Shown: piece by piece, positions 25,136 to 35,261 of the stretch
Layout: every line of letters begins with the position of its first letter
Position numbering within the stretch: the first letter of the stretch is position 1
Source: Planctomycetota bacterium
GTDB lineage: Bacteria; Planctomycetota; Planctomycetia; Pirellulales; Pirellulaceae
Direction: 5' to 3'
Assembly (NCBI GenBank): GCA_024276655.1
Contig: JAJRWU010000149.1
Span: 1-45,092 of the forward strand
Length of the DNA stretch: 45,092 nucleotides
Program-made: the position numbers and the translations under genes
The notes under the pieces: generated by a model
What the model saw: the letters and a program-made list of their open reading frames with translations, nothing else
Told to the model about the DNA's origin: nothing
The model's database searches: none

Positions 25136-27616
25136 ATGCGTCTCACACGCCGCGTTGCATCGTTTGCGTTCTTGACACTATTCGCGTTCTCGCCATTGGG
25201 GCTCTCGCTTTCCGCGGAGGCGAAAACATTCCAAGTGCAGCCGGCCGCCGCAAAGCTGCAAGGCAAATTCGCACGTTTGCAATTGCTCGTTTCCGCGACC
25301 GACGCCAACGGCCAAGCGACCGACCGCTCCCCCGACCTCACCACACAAGCCGAGATTACGTCGTCGGCGCCGAATATCGTTCAAGTGTTCGAGGGTGGGC
25401 GGCTCTTGGCGCTGGGCGATGGCCAAGCCACGATTACCGTGAAAATCGGCGATGAGACGCAAACAATGGCCGTCACGGCAGTGGGTGTCACGGCGGGCGA
25501 GATCGACTACAAAACCGATGTAGCGCCCATTCTCACCAAGGCTAACTGCGCCACGGCCGCCTGCCACGCCAGCCAGTTTGGCAAGGGCGGGTTCAAACTC
25601 TCGGTGGTCGGGTTCGACGCCCAGTCCGATTTCGAAGCCATCGCCCGCGCCGCCCGGCAGCGGCGGGTCGCCTTCGCCCGTCCGGAAGAGAGTCTGATTC
25701 TGCTCAAACCTTCGATGAGCGTGGCCCACGGCGGCGGACGACGGCTGGACCCCGCTTCGGTCGAATATCAAATTTTCAAAACCTGGATCGAAACCGGCGC
25801 GCCGCCGCCCCGCAAGGAAGCGTCCAAGGTGGTGAAGGTTTCGGTCAGCCCGACGCGGCGCGTGGGGCAGGTCGGCGCTAGCCAACAACTCCGCGTGGTG
25901 GCCCATTATTCTGACGACTCCGTGCGCGATGTGACGCCGCTGGCCAAATTCGATTCGATGGACGACGGCGTCTTGGCCATCGCGCCCGATGGCGTCGCGA
26001 CCTGCGTCGGCAAGGGCCAGACCGCCGTCATGGTGATTTACGAAGGGCAGGCCGGAATCTCGACGTTTGTCGTTCCCTATGCCGATTCGGTGAAGCTGGC
26101 CGGTTGGCAAGACAATAACTTCGTCGATCAACTGGCGGCCAACAAGTTTCGCTAACTGGGGCTGGAGCCTTCGCCGCTCTGCGACGACGCCACCTTCGTT
26201 CGCCGCGCCTTTCTCGACGCCATCGGCACGCTGCCCACCGCCAAGGAAACCTTGGCCTTTGTCGACTCCGATGATCCTAAAAAAAGAGAAACCCTCGTCG
26301 ACCAACTGCTAGGGCTTACCAACGACCCCAACCAAGATATTTACAACGACCAGTACGCCGCCTACTGGACACTGCGCTGGTCGGACCTGATTCGCAACAG
26401 CAGCAAGTCGTTGGGCGAACAGGGTATGTGGTCGTTGCACAATTGGATCAAGGAAGCCCTCCGAACCAACAAGCCGTTCGATCAATTCGTCAGTGAGTTG
26501 GTCACGGCCAAGGGCTCGATTTACACCAACGGCCCAGCGAACTATTTCCGCATCCATGCGAATCCGACAACACTCACCGAAGCCACCGCACAACTGTTTC
26601 TCGGCGTGCGGCTGGAGTGTGCGAAGTGCCACCACCATCCGTTCGAGAAATACAGCCAGGCCGACTATTACGGACTGGCCGCATTTTTCTCCCGCGTGGG
26701 CTCCAAGAACAGCGAAGAGTTTGGGCTGTTTGGCCGCGAGACGGTGGTCGTGGTTCGTTCGACGGGTGAAATCAACCATCCTCGCACCGGCCAGCGAATG
26801 CAACCCACGCCGCTCGATGGCGAGCCGATAGACGACCCGCTCGACCGCCGCTTGCCGCTGGCCCAGTGGCTGACTTCCGCCGACAACCCGATGTTCTCGC
26901 GTTCGGTGGTAAACCGCTACATGGGCTTTTTGTTGGGCCGTGGTTTGGTCGACCCAGTCGACGACATGCGCAGCACCAACCCGCCGAGCAACGTCGCCTT
27001 GATGGACGCGCTGACCCAGGATTTTGTCGCCCACGATTTCGACTTGAAACGTCTGATGCGTAACATTATGACGTCGCGTCTGTACCAACTGAGTTCGCAG
27101 CCGACGCCGGAAAATAATTCCGACCGCCGCTTTTATAGCCATTACCGGGTCAAGCGTTTGACGGCCGAACCGCTGCTCGACGCCATCGACCAAGTGACCG
27201 GCGTGCAAACCAAGTTCAAGAGCCTGCCGCTGGGCACGCATGCCATTGAACTGCCCGACGCCGAATATCCTAACTATTTTCTGACCACTTTCGCCAAGCC
27301 GCGTCGGGTGAGTGTTTGCGAATGCGAGCGTTCGCAGGAGGAAAATCTTTCACAAGCTTTGCACACGCTCAACGGAGATATTCTGGCCAAGAAAATCGCT
27401 GATAAAAAGGGACGTGTTACCGAACTTGTCGCCGCCAAAAAGCCGCACAAAGAGATTGTCGCCGAACTTTATTTGGCCGCGTTGTGCCGACGTCCGTCGG
27501 AGGCGGAGTTGCAAGCCAGCAAGGAATTTCTGGCGGAGAGCCCCAGTCCGCAAGAATACTATGAAGATTTGTTGTGGGCGTTGGTGAACTCGAAACAGTT
27601 TTTGTATGTGCATTAG
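25136..27616 (+). pseudogene. PSD1-type protein (BIG2, DUF1549, DUF1553) broken by one in-frame TAA
   Basis: Read through TAA 26153-26155 (codon 340), the frame is continuous for 826 codons. The first part has a signal peptide (FAFLTLFAFSPLGLSLSAEA), a BIG2-like domain, a CHASQFGKGGFKLSVVGFDA segment typical of the family and a second BIG2-like domain. DUF1549 spans the break: NNFVDQLAANKFR, stop, LGLEPSPLCDDATFVRRAFL. It continues to CAKCHHHPFEKY, a CxxCH that may bind heme. DUF1553 follows (LPLAQWLTSADNPMFSRSVV to the end). A sense codon such as CAA, GAA or AAA is expected at the break, so one substitution would restore it. No frameshift is seen. It could be a recent pseudogene or a sequence error. 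Function is unknown; such proteins are exported in Planctomycetota. Confidence 0.8.
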
Positions 27617-27623
27617 CGGTGCT

Positions 27624-27740
27624 CTACTTCACGCGGATAGAAATGGCTCGTTTAACGGCAAGCCGAAGGCGACTGCGTTTGGCGCCAACGCGTTCTTGCA
27701 AGACGGAAAAACGCAGTCGCCTTCGGCTTGCCGTTAAACA
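27624..27740 (-). repeat. Palindromic MITE-like element A, copy 3
   Basis: From TCTACTTCACGCGG the sequence matches copy 1 closely, including ATGGCTCGTTTAACGGCAAG at 27643, the loop, and the returning arm near 27716-27739. The far end has diverged and lacks the TATACTGCTCACGG edge. It fills almost the whole gap between the PSD1 and PPC genes. Confidence 0.78.
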
Positions 27741-27760
27741 AACGTATTGGAAACGAAACG

Positions 27761-29866
27761 ATGAACAAAATCTATTCACTCGCCTTGCTTCTTTGTTTTA
27801 TTCTCTGCGCGACGCCCGCCAATGCGCAAAAATCATACCCGATGTTGATGAGCCTCAAGCCGGTGGCGGCGCAAGTGGGGCAAACATCGGAGCACACGAT
27901 TTCATCGCGCTATAGCATGTATGGCGCCTACCAAGTGTTGGTTTCAGGCGAGGGCGTTACCGGCGAGATTTTGCACCCCGAAGTGAAGGAAGCCGACAAA
28001 GCCAAGCCGCCGAATTTGCAAACGATGAAAGTTCGCTTCACCGTGGCGGCGGAAGCCACGCCCGGCGTGCGAGATTTCCGCATCGCGACGCCCAATGGCG
28101 TCAGCACGCTGGGGCAGCTCGTGATCAGCCGCGATAAAGTGGTCGTCGAAACAGATAAAAATAATAACACGGCTGAAAATGCCGAACCGATTTTGCTTCC
28201 CGCCGCTGTCTGCGGGGCGGTTGAGAAAGCCGAAGACGTCGACTACTACAAGTTCAACGCCGCCGCCGGCGCGTCGCTGAATTTCCATGTCCGCTCGATG
28301 CGGCTGCAAAACAAAATTCATGATTTGCAGCAGCATATCGACCCCATTATCACGTTGCGCAGCGCCCAAGGCGCGACGCTGGCCGCGTCGGACAACTACT
28401 TTTATGGCGATCCCTTTCTCAGCCACACCTTTGCCGCCGCCGGCGAATATCTGCTCGAAATTCGCGACGTTCGTTTTCAGGGCAACAAATATTGGGAGTA
28501 TTGCATCGAGATCAGCAACCAACCGTTCGTGACCACCGTATATCCCTTGGCCGTTGCGGCGGGAAAAGAAACCAAGCTGCAAATGATCGGCTTTCAGATT
28601 CCCGCCGACCCCATGACCACTATCAACCCGCCCGCCGATGCCGCCGCCGATGCGCAATGCCTGCCGCTGCCGATGGGCGAAGCGGCCAGTAATCCGGTAT
28701 CGGTGGTGGTTTCCAAACTACCGATCTTGCAGGAGTCGGACGCCGACAACAACACGCCCGAACACGCCCAAACGATTTCTCTGCCGGGCGGCGTGAATGG
28801 CCGCATCGAATCGGCGGGCGATATCGACTGTTTCGCCTTCGCCGCCAAAAAGGGCGAAAAGTTTTCCTTTGAAGTGGTCGCCCGCAGAGAGCAATCGGCG
28901 TTGGATTCACACCTCCGCATTTTGAATAGCAAGGGCAAGCAACTGGCCTTGAACGACGACATGCGCATCGGCAAGCGTTCGTCGGCCGACTCCCAATTGG
29001 AAAATTGGAAGGCGCCCGCCGACGGAACATACTTCATCGAAGTGCGCGACCTCCACCTTCGCGGCGGCCCGGCGTTCGTTTATTTTGTTCGCGTTACGCG
29101 GAGCGAACCGTATTTCGAGCTTTATCTGGATACCGACAAAACGGAACTCACACCGGGAACCGGCGGCGTGATTTACGTCCGCATGGTTCGGAAGAATGGC
29201 TTCGCCGGAGAAGTGCAACTAAAAATCGAAGGCCTGCCGGCGGGAGTTTCCGCCACGGCGGGCCGCATTTTGGCGGGCAAGGGGCAAGACGGCTGCATTG
29301 TGCTGAGTTGCGAAGACGCCGCCATGAGCGTGGCGAACATTACCGTTAGCGGCAAATCGGTGTTGCCCGCCGAAGGCGAAGCAACACCGAAGGAGCTTGC
29401 GGCCATTGCCGCAATCTACCAAGAGACCTACCTCCCCGGCGGCGGTCGCGGCCATTGGCCGGTCGGCATGCACACGGTATCCGTGGGCCGGCCGAGCGAT
29501 ATTCTCGGCGTTGGGCTGAGTGCTTATGAGGTGTCGCTCAAGCCCGGCGAATCAAAGAAGATCGACGTCACGATCGAGCGCGCCTAAGGTTTCGATAAAA
29601 ACATCCTGTTGGAAGTGATGTTCAAACATTTGAGTAGCGTTTACGGCAACTCGCTTCCGGAAGGCGTCACGCTCGACGCCCCCAATAGCCTCACGCTGCT
29701 GACCTCCGGCGCCGCCAAGGGCTCCATCACATTGAAAGCCGCCGCGAACGCGCCGCCGGTCGAGAAACAGCAGATTGTCGTGATGGCGAACGTCTCGCTG
29801 AACTTCGTCATGAAAGCCACCTACGCCAGCCGGCCGGTGTTGGTATCGGTGGTGAAAGCCGATTAG
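27761..29866 (+). pseudogene. Secreted PPC-domain protein broken by one in-frame TAA
   Basis: Read through TAA 29585-29587 (codon 609), the frame gives 701 residues. MNKIYSLALLLCFILCATPA is a signal peptide. Two prepeptidase-C-terminal-like (PPC) domains are visible: DVDYYKFNAAAGASLNFHV to about GNKYWEYCIEI, and DIDCFAFAAKKGEKFSFEVV to LRGGPAFVYFVRV. After the stop the frame continues GFDKNILLEVMFKHLSSVYG and MANVSLNFVMKATY, matching the usual C-terminal end of such proteins. The first 608 residues include all domains, so a truncated but folded protein is possible. It follows the PSD1 gene, its common neighbour in Planctomycetota. Alternatives are recent decay or a base error. Role: an extracytoplasmic protein, activity unknown. 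Confidence 0.78.
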
Positions 29867-29917
29867 GCCGTGGCGCCGCACTTCGCCTCCCACCGTTGGC
29901 ATCCCCCCGGGATGCCT

Positions 29918-29985
29918 CCGGTGGTGTTCGCCGCGTTCGACCACCGGCGAATGGCTGGCAAACCTCCGGCTTGATGAGAATTCCA
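29918..29985 (+). repeat. Repeat D, short copy
   Basis: CCGGTGGTGTTCGCC, then TTCGACCACCGGCGAATGGC and AAACCTCCGGCTTG closely match 35425-35490. Only the right half of the longer element at 35262-35490 is present. Confidence 0.6.
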
Positions 29986-30031
29986 TAACACCATTGCACG
30001 GAATAGATCTTGGACAGGTGCTAAGAACCTC

Positions 30032-30182
30032 TAAGGCGAGCGGCAGAAAATTACTTACCCGCACGCAGCGGGAGTCCGTGAGTTTTTTTGGGTTCCCGCC
30101 TACGCGGGAATGACCGTTTGCTGATTCACTCGCTTGCGCTTCGTGCTTGTATTAGGTAAATTTTCATCTGCCGCTCGCCTAA
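30032..30182 (-). repeat. MITE-like element B, copy 5
   Basis: This inverted copy runs from TAAGGCGAGCGGCAGAAAAT to CTGCCGCTCGCCTAA. The right edge supplies the TAG stop (read on the minus strand at 30181-30179) of the glycine-tailed protein gene. Confidence 0.82.
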
Positions 30183-32026
30183 AAGAATCCGCCTCCACCG
30201 CCGCCGCTGCCGAATCCACCACCTCCTCCACCACCGCCACCACCGCCGAATCCACCGCCTCCTCCGAATGCGGCGCCGTTAAAGCCCGGAACTTCCAACT
30301 TCTTAAACAGAGCACGAATTTTCTTATGGACCGCCGGCGTTTGGCGAATCAGGAGCATGTCGGACACGGCATGAATGTATGTGCCTTCAACCCCCCAACT
30401 CTCGGGCGCCACAAGCTGCATCACGACGTCAATGAGTTCGACCGGTTCGTAACTGGCGGGAGTGACTAAAACGTGCTCGGTTACTCTTCCGCCACCGCCG
30501 AATCCGCCGCCGCCGAACTGCGCCTGGATGGGCGAACGCACGGGCGGCGCGGCTTGCCCCTGCTCCTTGTTGGTGGGTTTCTTGGCGGCGGCCTTGGAAG
30601 CGGTCTCGCTCTGAAGCCGCGAGTAACGAACACGATACGCCACCAGCTTCATGGCGCGGGGATCGAACTTCTGGGCCGTGTTTTCCACGGGGCGGTTCTG
30701 GAGTTTGGCGCGCACCTGGGCCAGCAAATCGAGAATCTGTTCATGCACTTCGCCTGTTTGCGAGACGATGAGTACGCCATCCAGCCCGTCAATAGCGCCG
30801 GGACCGCCGACTTCATCCCAGCAGTCCGGCGAGAGAGTTGCGGTAACCATTTCAATCAGCGAGTCGTAATCGTGCGAGGTGGCATCAAGAACATCAGCGG
30901 TGCGCCGGGCGTCAGCCACCAGATCAAGCACGGGGTAACATCGCGTGGTGAGTTGGGTTTCACTTTCCTCGGGCGTGGTGATGACGAGGCTTTCATCGCG
31001 CACGACGAACGTCAATTCGAGCTCTTGTAAGAGAAGCGTGAGGGCCGATTTCAACGGCAACTGGCTGGCCCGGAAGATAACGGGAGTGTTGACGCCGAGG
31101 CCTAAATCTTCGAGGGCATTGGTGTCGATTGACACATTCACTTCCGCCATTTCCCCCACATGCTGAACGACTTCATTGAGCGGAGTGTCGACAAAGTCGA
31201 AATCGGCGGGAAGCTCCAAGGCGGCGTAAATTCGGTCTTCGTTCGCCCGATTGCCAACAACCAGCCTGACCTCAAAAACAGCCGGCGCTGCGAATCCGCT
31301 GGCGTGGGCGATGCCGCGGGCGGCGCGAAACGCTTTCAGCAAACTCGCCACCTGTTCCTGAACATAGCCGGTTTGCGAAATCGTGAGAAGTCCTCGGAAA
31401 TATTGTATCGCTCCCGGTCCGCCGACTTCATCCCAGGAGTCGGGTGCGATGATGGTTGTGATTGCATCGATCAGGGAATCGGCGGAAATAGCCGGTTCTT
31501 CATCGCCGACTTCCTCCGAGACAAGGTCGGAAACGTCGTACGTTTTTAATCCCAGTTGGGTTTCGGCCTCTTCGGGCGTGGTGATCATCAATACGCCGTG
31601 CCTGACCACGGTTGTCAACTCCAGGGGCCGCAGCAAACGCCGCAGCGCCGAAGCCAGGGAAATATCTTGGAACTGGTCGGTGATCGGGGGGTCGAGGGCG
31701 ACGCCAAGATCGTCGAGCGCTCGGTGATCGATCAAAATCAGAATATCGTGCGCCTTGGCCAGGAAATTCATTGCTTCGGCCAACGGTGTTTCAACAAAAT
31801 CAACGTCCGTTTTCGCTTGCATCTTTTCCAGAATGCGGGCCTCTTGCCGGGTCGGCGGCGAATGCTTCGCTTTCTCTTCGGCGCGGAGCGGCGAGGGTTG
31901 AAGCATTGCTGACGCCAGCAGCGTCGCCCAGAGGCAGATTGCCAGCGGAAGCAAGCCAAGCCTCGAAAACAGGTTCGACGCCAGCGGTTTTATTGTGGAC
32001 ACGTACGGTTTTGTTTTGATCGACAC
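30179..32026 (-). CDS. Exported protein with repeated secretin-N-like units and glycine-rich tail
   Basis: The 615-residue protein contains two long homologous units and a shorter third. Each full unit has FVxTPLxE, an LxDLGxxxxxP segment, a VRxxxLxITTPEE motif, then PDxWDEVGGPGAI and a SQTGxVxEQ end. The third keeps only APESWGVEGTYIHAVSDMLL. This alternation resembles STN/secretin-N-type units seen in planctomycete proteins. The C-terminus is nearly pure Gly with Phe. I chose GTG 32026 because AGAAAGG lies 7 bases upstream and a signal peptide follows (GLLPLAICLWATLLASAML). An ATG at 32077 is possible but has no visible ribosome site. The protein is probably extracytoplasmic. Its stop lies in element B copy 5. 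Confidence 0.82.
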   Translation of the reverse strand: MSIKTKPYVSTIKPLASNLFSRLGLLPLAICLWATLLASAMLQPSPLRAEEKAKHSPPTRQEARILEKMQAKTDVDFVETPLAEAMNFLAKAHDILILIDHRALDDLGVALDPPITDQFQDISLASALRRLLRPLELTTVVRHGVLMITTPEEAETQLGLKTYDVSDLVSEEVGDEEPAISADSLIDAITTIIAPDSWDEVGGPGAIQYFRGLLTISQTGYVQEQVASLLKAFRAARGIAHASGFAAPAVFEVRLVVGNRANEDRIYAALELPADFDFVDTPLNEVVQHVGEMAEVNVSIDTNALEDLGLGVNTPVIFRASQLPLKSALTLLLQELELTFVVRDESLVITTPEESETQLTTRCYPVLDLVADARRTADVLDATSHDYDSLIEMVTATLSPDCWDEVGGPGAIDGLDGVLIVSQTGEVHEQILDLLAQVRAKLQNRPVENTAQKFDPRAMKLVAYRVRYSRLQSETASKAAAKKPTNKEQGQAAPPVRSPIQAQFGGGGFGGGGRVTEHVLVTPASYEPVELIDVVMQLVAPESWGVEGTYIHAVSDMLLIRQTPAVHKKIRALFKKLEVPGFNGAAFGGGGGFGGGGGGGGGGGFGSGGGGGGFF

Positions 32027-32123
32027 GGCACGCCTTTCTCGAGAAAATTTCACCAACCAACAACGCCCATGCCCCATGATAGGCTTGGCCGTTCAAATTC
32101 TGCAAGAAAGATTTCATCTGCGT

Positions 32124-32231
32124 TTAGGCAAGCGGCAGATGAAATCTTACCGAATTAAAAGCCCGGCATTTTCAAAATGCCGGGCTTTTCTGAACAGCAA
32201 TCGGTAACTTATTTCAAGACGATTCCTAAGG
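32124..32231. repeat. Hybrid inverted-repeat element with family E hairpin core
   Basis: The outer ends TTAGGCAAGCGGCAGATGAA and, on the other strand, TTAGGAATCGTCTTGAAATA are related to the ends of element B. Inside, at 32157-32189, is the hairpin AAAAGCCCGGCATTTT paired with AAAATGCCGGGCTTTT. So one unit joins element B-like ends to the hairpin found alone at 10494. It lies between two leftward genes and may also act as a terminator for the DUF1501 transcript. Confidence 0.55.
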
Positions 32232-32315
32232 CGATCGGCGAGAATGACGGTGCGCTGCGCGGGAATGACGGTGCGATGTGGCCAGCTCGCGAAGAACAGC
32301 CGTTTTCTTCCACAG

Positions 32316-33743
32316 CTACCCAAACAGCGGCAACGGCGTTCCGGCGTAGATGCGGTGCGGACGTTCGTCGCGGTCGGGCAGCGCTAAATCGTGTGGAACG
32401 CCCAGAGCGTGTAACAAGGTGGCGGTGAAGTCGTGCGGCGAGACGGCGTCTGCCGCGGGATACGCCGCGATGGCGTCGCTGCGTCCATGAACGGCGCCGC
32501 CTTGAATTCCTCCGCCGGCGAGCAAGCCGCTGTAACAGAACGGCCAATGCTCCCGCCCCGCGTTGCCGGCCGAGATTTGCGGCCGCCGGCCAAATTCGCC
32601 GACCCAGGCCACGATGGTCTGCTCCAACATGCCGCGTTGGTCCAGGTCTTCGAGTAAGGCCGAGAGTGCTTGGTCGGCTGGCGGGATGAGTTGATTTTTG
32701 AGGCGACTGAAGTTAGCGCCGTGGGTGTCCCAGAAGTTCTGGCCATCGTTATGCCAGTTCACCGACGCCACCGAAACGCCTCGCTCCACCAACCGCCGCG
32801 CCAGCAAAACGCACTGCCCGTGAATGTGGCGTCCATAGCGGTCGCGCGTGGCCTCCGGCTCCGCCGCCAGATTGAACGCCTCGCGCACTTGGGCCGAACC
32901 CAAGAGGCCGAACGCGTCGGCTTGTTTGCGGGTGAAATCGGCGGCGAGCGTGTCTTGTGCAAGGTGTTCTTGAAGGGCGTCTTGATAGCGACGGGCGGCG
33001 TTTAAGTCGTGCAGCAGTTTTCGCCGGTCCAGCAGACGCGCCACCGGAACGCCGTTTCGCAATTCGAGGGCGGGCGCTTTCCAGTCGGCCTGATTAGGGT
33101 CACCCTGCACGAGGAGCGGATCGTACTGGGCGCCGAGCCAGCCGCCGTGTTGTCCTGGAGCGTCGCCGCCGGGCGCCGCCGGATGATGGGCCAACCAGGG
33201 CATGGTTACAAACGGCGGCACGGCGTCTTTTCGCGCAGGGCGTTGCCGGGCGATGAGTGAGCCGAAATGGGGCGTGTCGCGATCACTGGGCGGATCGCGG
33301 TCGCTACGCACCACCGGCGCCAAATGGCCGGTGAGCGTAGCGTGCGCGCTGGAAAGATGCGCCGGGTCGTTGTGATACAACGAACGCACGATGGCCACGC
33401 GATCGGTCAGATTCGCCAGCCCCTTGAAATGCTCGCTGAGGTGCAAGCCGGGCGTGCGCGTGGCGATGGTTTTGAATTCACCCCGAACTTCCGCCGGCGC
33501 ATGGGGTTTGGGGTCGAGCGTGTCTAGTTGGCTGGGACCGCCCCACATGAAAAGGAAAATACAAGCCTTGGCCTGGCCGAAACCGCCAGCGGGCATATGC
33601 GCCGCCGATACATATTGCCGCGGCAGGCCGCTTCCCACAAAACTGCTCCCCAGCAAACCCAGCCGTAGAAGATCCAACCCCCCGGCCTGTAAAAGGAAAC
33701 GGCGGTTGATGAGCGAATTCGCGGCGGGGAGGCTGGGGCTCAC
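32316..33743 (-). CDS. DUF1501 family protein, Tat leader (second copy)
   Basis: The 475-residue protein carries a twin-arginine-like leader (INRRFLLQAGGLDLLRLGLL). DUF1501 features are FLFMWGGPSQLDTLDPKPHA, a YHNDPAHLSSAHATLTGHL region, NWHNDGQNFWDTHG and AWVGEFGRRPQIS near the end. It is about as long as the copy at 13714 but diverged from it. The function is not established. GTG 33743 is preferred because GGAG lies 6 bases upstream; a TTG at 33755 is also possible. The gene diverges from the exported protein at 33977 across about 230 bases holding both promoters. Confidence 0.9.
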   Translation of the reverse strand: MSPSLPAANSLINRRFLLQAGGLDLLRLGLLGSSFVGSGLPRQYVSAAHMPAGGFGQAKACIFLFMWGGPSQLDTLDPKPHAPAEVRGEFKTIATRTPGLHLSEHFKGLANLTDRVAIVRSLYHNDPAHLSSAHATLTGHLAPVVRSDRDPPSDRDTPHFGSLIARQRPARKDAVPPFVTMPWLAHHPAAPGGDAPGQHGGWLGAQYDPLLVQGDPNQADWKAPALELRNGVPVARLLDRRKLLHDLNAARRYQDALQEHLAQDTLAADFTRKQADAFGLLGSAQVREAFNLAAEPEATRDRYGRHIHGQCVLLARRLVERGVSVASVNWHNDGQNFWDTHGANFSRLKNQLIPPADQALSALLEDLDQRGMLEQTIVAWVGEFGRRPQISAGNAGREHWPFCYSGLLAGGGIQGGAVHGRSDAIAAYPAADAVSPHDFTATLLHALGVPHDLALPDRDERPHRIYAGTPLPLFG

Positions 33744-33976
33744 GCGTGGCTCCAAAGGGGAAGGCGGGGCGGGCCTTTATTCTAGCACATTCGCCCGGCT
33801 TCGTGACGTAACGCCCCCCCATTTCACCGATTACAACGCATCGCGAGCCCTATCCCGCCTGAACGAAAATTGCCCAACGACGGATCGATCTTGACTCGCC
33901 AGGCCGTGATTGGTACTTACATCGCCGCTTCGAAACTAAGCGTTATCGACAGATCGCTCCCGGGACTTTAGCCGTG

Positions 33977-35173
33977 ATGAAAAAAATCAGCGCCATCCTA
34001 TGCAGCTTCCTTGCTGCTAGCATCGTTCTCTTGGCGTCGCGTGTTGGGGCCCAGCAGGTCCAGTTTTCTCAGCCAAATATTGGCGCTGCGGCGCCGCTGG
34101 CGGCGCCTCCCGCTGCTGCGCCGGCTTTCCAAGCCGCTCCCCTTGGGCGGCCTCCGGCTCAAGGCGCTTCGGGCTTTGACGCCTATTCCACACACCCTAG
34201 CGCCGCGGCCACGGCGCCCACTTTGTTGCCGCCCACCGGCACGTTGCCGCCCAGTGTGATGGGCGTGCCTCCGCTGGCGCCGCAGCCGCAAGGCGTCTAT
34301 CCGGGGGGGCAGGCGCCGGCTTTGTTTCCCAATGGGTTTGGGGGAGGCGTGGGCGCGCCGAGCCTCAAATTGTTCCAAAATGTTCGCGGCCAATATACCT
34401 GGCTGGGCGGCAGCGGCGGCGTCAACAGTCTTGACATCAACGACGTGGAAGTCGCCACGACGCTGGCGTTTCCCAACTTTATCTACAGCGGCCGTCCGCT
34501 GTTGGTTTCCCCCGGTTTTCAGTGGCACCTTTGGAGCGGCCCTGATACGCCTCCGGCGCCTCCCGCCGCGCCGCGCCCCGACCTTCCCGGAAGCGCCTAT
34601 AGCGCGTATGTCGATTTCGGTTGGTTTCCCCAGAGCCGGTTCATCCCGCAATTGAGCGGCGAAATCGCGGCCCGGGTGGGGCTCTTTACCGACTTCAACG
34701 CCATCACGACCGACAGCTTCCGCGTTCGCGGAACCGCCTTGGCCGTTTTGCAGCTAACGCCCACCTTGAGCTTCAAGGGCGGCGTGAACTACATCAATCG
34801 AGTCGATATCAAACTGCTGCCGGCGATTGGCCTCCTCTGGACCCCCAACCCTCATACGCGGTGGGACATTTACTTCCCACGCCCCAAGTTTTCACAATTC
34901 CTATATACCGTCGGCACGACCGACGTTTGGTGGTATGTGGGCGGTGAATACGGCGGCGGGAGTTGGACCATTGAACGCGCTTCGGGCGCCAGCGACCAGG
35001 TGGATATCAACGACATTCGCGTATTTGTCGGTTTCGATTGGACACAACCCGCCGGACTCAAGGGATTCCTCGAAGCGGGGTACGTTTTTGAACGGCAACT
35101 CGTGTATCGCTCAACCGTCGACAATATCAACCTCGAAGACACATTCATGGTGCGAGCCGGCTTGGCGTTCTAA
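33977..35173 (+). CDS. Exported Pro/Ala-rich, probable outer-membrane beta-barrel protein
   Basis: The 398-residue protein has a signal peptide (KKISAILCSFLAASIVLLAS) ending near RVGAQQ. About 100 residues rich in Ala and Pro follow. The rest is beta-rich with alternating hydrophobic and aromatic residues (YTWLGG, VATTLAFPNFIYSG, YVDFGWFPQSRFIPQLSGEI, LSFKGGVNYINRVDIKLLPA) and ends in VRAGLAF, a terminal Phe as in many outer-membrane barrels. That suggests a barrel, but I cannot name the family with confidence. GTG 33974 directly precedes ATG 33977; the ATG is chosen. Confidence 0.8.
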   Translation: MKKISAILCSFLAASIVLLASRVGAQQVQFSQPNIGAAAPLAAPPAAAPAFQAAPLGRPPAQGASGFDAYSTHPSAAATAPTLLPPTGTLPPSVMGVPPLAPQPQGVYPGGQAPALFPNGFGGGVGAPSLKLFQNVRGQYTWLGGSGGVNSLDINDVEVATTLAFPNFIYSGRPLLVSPGFQWHLWSGPDTPPAPPAAPRPDLPGSAYSAYVDFGWFPQSRFIPQLSGEIAARVGLFTDFNAITTDSFRVRGTALAVLQLTPTLSFKGGVNYINRVDIKLLPAIGLLWTPNPHTRWDIYFPRPKFSQFLYTVGTTDVWWYVGGEYGGGSWTIERASGASDQVDINDIRVFVGFDWTQPAGLKGFLEAGYVFERQLVYRSTVDNINLEDTFMVRAGLAF

Positions 35174-35261
35174 GGACTCGTCCAAGATATATTCCGTGTT
35201 TTTCAGATGCCGGAAAAACCGAAGGCGAAGGATCAGCGTTATTTATTTCATATCCTGAAAG

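Noticed and set aside
8566-30182. Dispersed repeats B as a CRISPR or phage attachment system
   Set aside because: Copies are far apart, occur in both orientations, have inverted ends and lack spacers or cas genes.
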